In this document: positions 5,272 to 7,557 of the stretch, in pieces | Numbering within the stretch: the stretch's first letter is position 1 | Layout of the letters: every line of letters starts with the position of its first letter | Origin: JAFAHZ01 sp035656415 | GTDB lineage: Bacteria; Vulcanimicrobiota; Vulcanimicrobiia; Vulcanimicrobiales; Vulcanimicrobiaceae | Direction: 5' to 3' | DNA: 7,557 nt | Assembly (NCBI GenBank): GCA_035656415.1 | Contig: DASRSM010000164.1 | Span: 1-7,557 of the forward strand | Position numbers and translations under genes: made by a program | The notes under the pieces: model-generated | Seen by the model: only the letters and a program-made list of their open reading frames with translations | Databases searched by the model: none | What the model was told of the DNA's origin: nothing

Positions 5272-6890
5272 GATTCACCGCGCACGTCGATACGTTCGCC
5301 GAGGACCGCCTCCCGCCGTCCGAGCGAATGCCGGAGCTGCTGTTCACCTTACCGGAGCTGAGGTATTCGCAGCGGCTCAACGCGGCAGCGCTGCTGCTCG
5401 ATCGCCACGTCGAGGCCGGTAACGGCGGCCGCCGATGCATCTTGGCGCCCGGTCAAACGGCGTGGACGTACGCCGATCTGGCTGCGCGCGCTAATCGTAT
5501 CGCGCGTGTCCTCGTCGAAGATCTGGGCGTCGTTCCCGGAAATCGCGTGCTTTTGCGCGCGCCCAATTCGCCGATGCTCGCCGCGTGCTGGTTCGGCGTG
5601 CTCAAAGCCGGCGCAATCGCCGTTACGACGATGCCGCTCTACCGCGCGACCGAACTGCGGCACATGATGGAAAAAGCGCAGGTCAAGCACGCGTTGTGCG
5701 ACGTCGGGCTGCGCGACGAGCTCGCAACGGCGTGTGAAGCCTTTGGCGGGGTCAAAACCTTGCATTTCGGCGGCGACGGCGACGAACTCGAACTCCACAT
5801 GCAAAAGAAGAGCCACGATTTTCCTACGGTTGAAACGGCGGCCGAAGATGTCGCGCTGATTGCGTTCACGTCGGGAACGACGGGCGAGCCCAAAGCCGCG
5901 ATGCACTATCACCGCGATATCGCGGCAACGTGCGATTCGTATGGCGCGCGGGTACTGCGGCCGCGGCCGGACGATGTGTTTTGCGGCAGTCCGCCGCTGG
6001 CGTTCACGTTCGGCTTGGGTGGATTGCTCCTATTTCCACTGGCCGCCGGCGCCGCGACGCTGTTGTTGGAGCGAGCCGGTCCCGAGCATCTCATGCGCGG
6101 CATTGCCGAGCACGGCGCCACGACGGTGTTTACCGCCCCGATCGCTTATCGTGCGATGTGCGGCATGGCCGATCGCTTCGATATCGGTACGCTGCGCACG
6201 TGCATCTCTGCAGGCGAAACGCTTCCGAAGCCCGTGTGGGAAGCGTGGCGCGATAAAACCGGGCTGCGGATTATGGATGGAATCGGCAGCACCGAGATGC
6301 TGCACATTTTCGTCGGTTCGCCCGTCGACGAGATCGTCGGCGGCTCGACGGGTCGCGCGGTACCCGGTTACGTCGCCGAAGTTCACGACGAAGACGGCAA
6401 CCGCGTGCCGAACGGAACGGTCGGACGGCTCGCGGTCAAAGGTCCGACGGGATGCAAGTATCTGCAAGACGAGCGTCAAGCGCTGTACGTGAGCAACGGG
6501 TGGAACTATCCGGGCGACGCGTACCGGATGGACGACGACGGGTACTGCTGGTACGTCGCGCGTACCGACGACATGATCGTTTCGGCCGGTTACAACATTT
6601 CCGGCCCCGAGGTCGAGCAGGCGCTCATCGCTCATGCCGACGTGAAAGAGGTTGCGGTCGTCGGCAAGCCCGATCTCGAAAAGGAAACGCACATCGTCAA
6701 GGCGTTCGTCGTCTTGGTCGAAGGCTGCGACGCTACCGACTGGAAGGCCGACGAGCTGCGCGAGTTCTGCAAATCGCAGATCGCGCCGTTCAAAGCGCCG
6801 CGTGAGATCGAGTTCGTCCGCGAGCTGCCGCGTACCGAAACCGGAAAAGTCCAACGGTATAAGTTGCGGCAAAAAGCCGCTGCGGAATGA
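5268..6890 (+). CDS. Aryl-CoA ligase, benzoate/2-aminobenzoate-CoA ligase family
   Basis: A 540-residue ANL-superfamily enzyme that adenylates an aromatic acid with ATP and transfers it to CoA in the cytoplasm, the entry step of CoA-dependent aromatic breakdown. Motifs in order: P-loop TSGTTGEPK (201-209), A4-like PPLAFTFGLGG (242-252), DGIGSTEMLHIF (337-348), WNYPGDAYRMDDDGY (412-426) with the ATP-ribose-binding Asp417, hinge and CoA region ARTDDMIVSAGYNISGPEVE (431-450), and PRTETGKVQRYKLR (521-534) with the catalytic Lys527. The N-terminus TAHVDTFAEDRLPP and GRLAVKGPTGCKYLQDER are features I associate with the 2-aminobenzoate-CoA ligase (AbmG-like) branch rather than benzoate-CoA ligase BadA. 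GTG at 5268 is taken as start because it overlaps the dehydrogenase TGA (GTGA) and gives exactly the N-terminus expected for the family; the open frame upstream to 5085 is a shadow. No Shine-Dalgarno is seen, so translation is probably coupled. Exact substrate (2-aminobenzoate, benzoate, salicylate or other) cannot be set from sequence by eye. Confidence 0.93.
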   Translation: MRFTAHVDTFAEDRLPPSERMPELLFTLPELRYSQRLNAAALLLDRHVEAGNGGRRCILAPGQTAWTYADLAARANRIARVLVEDLGVVPGNRVLLRAPNSPMLAACWFGVLKAGAIAVTTMPLYRATELRHMMEKAQVKHALCDVGLRDELATACEAFGGVKTLHFGGDGDELELHMQKKSHDFPTVETAAEDVALIAFTSGTTGEPKAAMHYHRDIAATCDSYGARVLRPRPDDVFCGSPPLAFTFGLGGLLLFPLAAGAATLLLERAGPEHLMRGIAEHGATTVFTAPIAYRAMCGMADRFDIGTLRTCISAGETLPKPVWEAWRDKTGLRIMDGIGSTEMLHIFVGSPVDEIVGGSTGRAVPGYVAEVHDEDGNRVPNGTVGRLAVKGPTGCKYLQDERQALYVSNGWNYPGDAYRMDDDGYCWYVARTDDMIVSAGYNISGPEVEQALIAHADVKEVAVVGKPDLEKETHIVKAFVVLVEGCDATDWKADELREFCKSQIAPFKAPREIEFVRELPRTETGKVQRYKLRQKAAAE

Positions 6891-7557
6891 TTTCGCGGCC
6901 GATCGTGTGGGCATGCTGGCTCCTCGCCAGCGTGATTGCGATTTTGGTTACGCGGCGTGGGACGTGGCAGAACCGGACCGTCTTTATCGGTATCTTTGCC
7001 GCGGTGGGCGTTGGTTTCGCCGGCGGATCGATCGCGACAATGGGATTTGCGTTGATCGCGGCGATCGACGTCGTCGTCACGCTGTGGTCGTTAATCGACC
7101 GGCGGTTTGACGCGCGGCGCTGGTGGAATCGTGCGGCCGATCCGATCGTGCTCGAGAGTCCGTTTGCCGATGCATGGTACGTGGCGGCCGGCGGGCCGGA
7201 ACCGCGGCACAATCACCACCAAGTCGCGAGCGATCAATACTTCGCGTACGATTTTCTTCCGGAAGAAGGCGAGGCGTGGGATCGCGAGATCCTCGCGCCG
7301 TGCGACGGTACCGTCGCGTGGACGGAAGATCGTCACGACGACGCGCCTCCCGGCGAGAGACGGCGCGATCGGCGTAATCCGGCCGGCAACTACGTGTCGA
7401 TTGAGACCAAACGCGGATTCGTCCTGTTAGGTCATCTCAAGCGGGGCTCGATCGCCGTTCGCGTGGCCGACACGGTTCGCGCCGGCATGCCGATCGCGCG
7501 CTGCGGAAATTCCGGCAATACGTCGCAGTCGCATCTGCATCTCCACGCGCAAGACCG
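6887..7557 (+). CDS. Membrane-anchored M23 (LytM/DD-endopeptidase-like) metallopeptidase, 3' end cut by window
   Basis: The first 223 residues are present. Hydrophobic stretches at about 5-21 and 31-70 (probably two helices) anchor the protein; the flanking basic residues (RRGTWQNR, DRRFDARRWWNR) leave topology unclear. From about 95 on it is an M23 (LytM/lysostaphin-type) zinc domain. HNHHQ (108-112) and YDF (121-123) give the His...Asp zinc pair, APCDGTVAW (137-145) the usual strand, LLGHLKRG (180-187) the catalytic His183, and GNSGNTSQSHLHLH (207-220) the HxH motif, with His216 catalytic and His218 binding zinc by analogy to LytM. All key residues seen in the family are present, so it should be active, cutting peptidoglycan cross-links or another glycine-rich peptide. 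The ATG overlaps the ligase TGA (ATGA), so it is translationally coupled to the aryl-CoA operon, an unexpected partner. The gene continues beyond the right edge. Confidence 0.87.
   Translation, partial: MISRPIVWACWLLASVIAILVTRRGTWQNRTVFIGIFAAVGVGFAGGSIATMGFALIAAIDVVVTLWSLIDRRFDARRWWNRAADPIVLESPFADAWYVAAGGPEPRHNHHQVASDQYFAYDFLPEEGEAWDREILAPCDGTVAWTEDRHDDAPPGERRRDRRNPAGNYVSIETKRGFVLLGHLKRGSIAVRVADTVRAGMPIARCGNSGNTSQSHLHLHAQD

Noticed and set aside
6030..6914. 294-residue open frame on the minus strand opposite the ligase
   Set aside because: It is a mirror of a high-GC coding frame. The composition is not protein-like and the plus-strand ligase motifs here are unambiguous.

Overview
A high-GC, gene-dense chromosomal window with two divergent gene clusters and almost no non-coding DNA. 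I see no RNA gene, insertion sequence, CRISPR array or prophage part. The small lipoprotein with a predicted beta-sandwich, the style of the aromatic-CoA genes and the GC-rich codon use suggest a soil-type bacterium. My tentative guess is the Eremiobacterota (WPS-2) or a similar lineage, but nothing here proves taxonomy.

Left half, minus strand, read from about 2808 down to 1: a multi-pass membrane protein of unknown function carrying intramembrane His/Asp/Glu residues; a family-39-like (PMT_2) membrane glycosyltransferase whose GTG start overlaps the previous stop by 4 bases; and, 29 bases further on, a type IV pilin/type II secretion-like pseudopilin cut by the window edge. The spacing suggests one transcript for an envelope or surface-structure function, possibly glycosylation of an exported product.

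A gap of about 97 bases (2809-2905) separates the two clusters and must hold both promoters, though I could not identify either.

Right half, plus strand, 2906 to the end: a short lipoprotein (2906-3319), an enoyl-CoA hydratase/isomerase (crotonase) homologue (3326-4117), an acyl-CoA dehydrogenase (4117-5271), an aryl-CoA ligase of the benzoate/2-aminobenzoate-CoA ligase family (5268-6890) and a membrane-anchored M23 metallopeptidase cut by the right edge (from 6887). The junctions are a 6-base gap, a 1-base overlap (TAATG), a 4-base overlap (GTGA) and a 4-base overlap (ATGA), so this looks like one translationally coupled operon. The middle three genes resemble the accessory set of aerobic CoA-dependent 2-aminobenzoate (or related aryl acid) breakdown: ligase activates the acid, and dehydrogenase and crotonase act on ring-derived acyl-CoAs. 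The ring-attacking oxygenase/reductase is not in the window.

The most notable points are the crotonase, which by eye lacks both catalytic glutamates of true hydratases yet keeps an Asp near the dienoyl-CoA isomerase position; the enclosure of an aryl-CoA module between two envelope genes; and the uncharacterised His/Asp/Glu-rich membrane protein.
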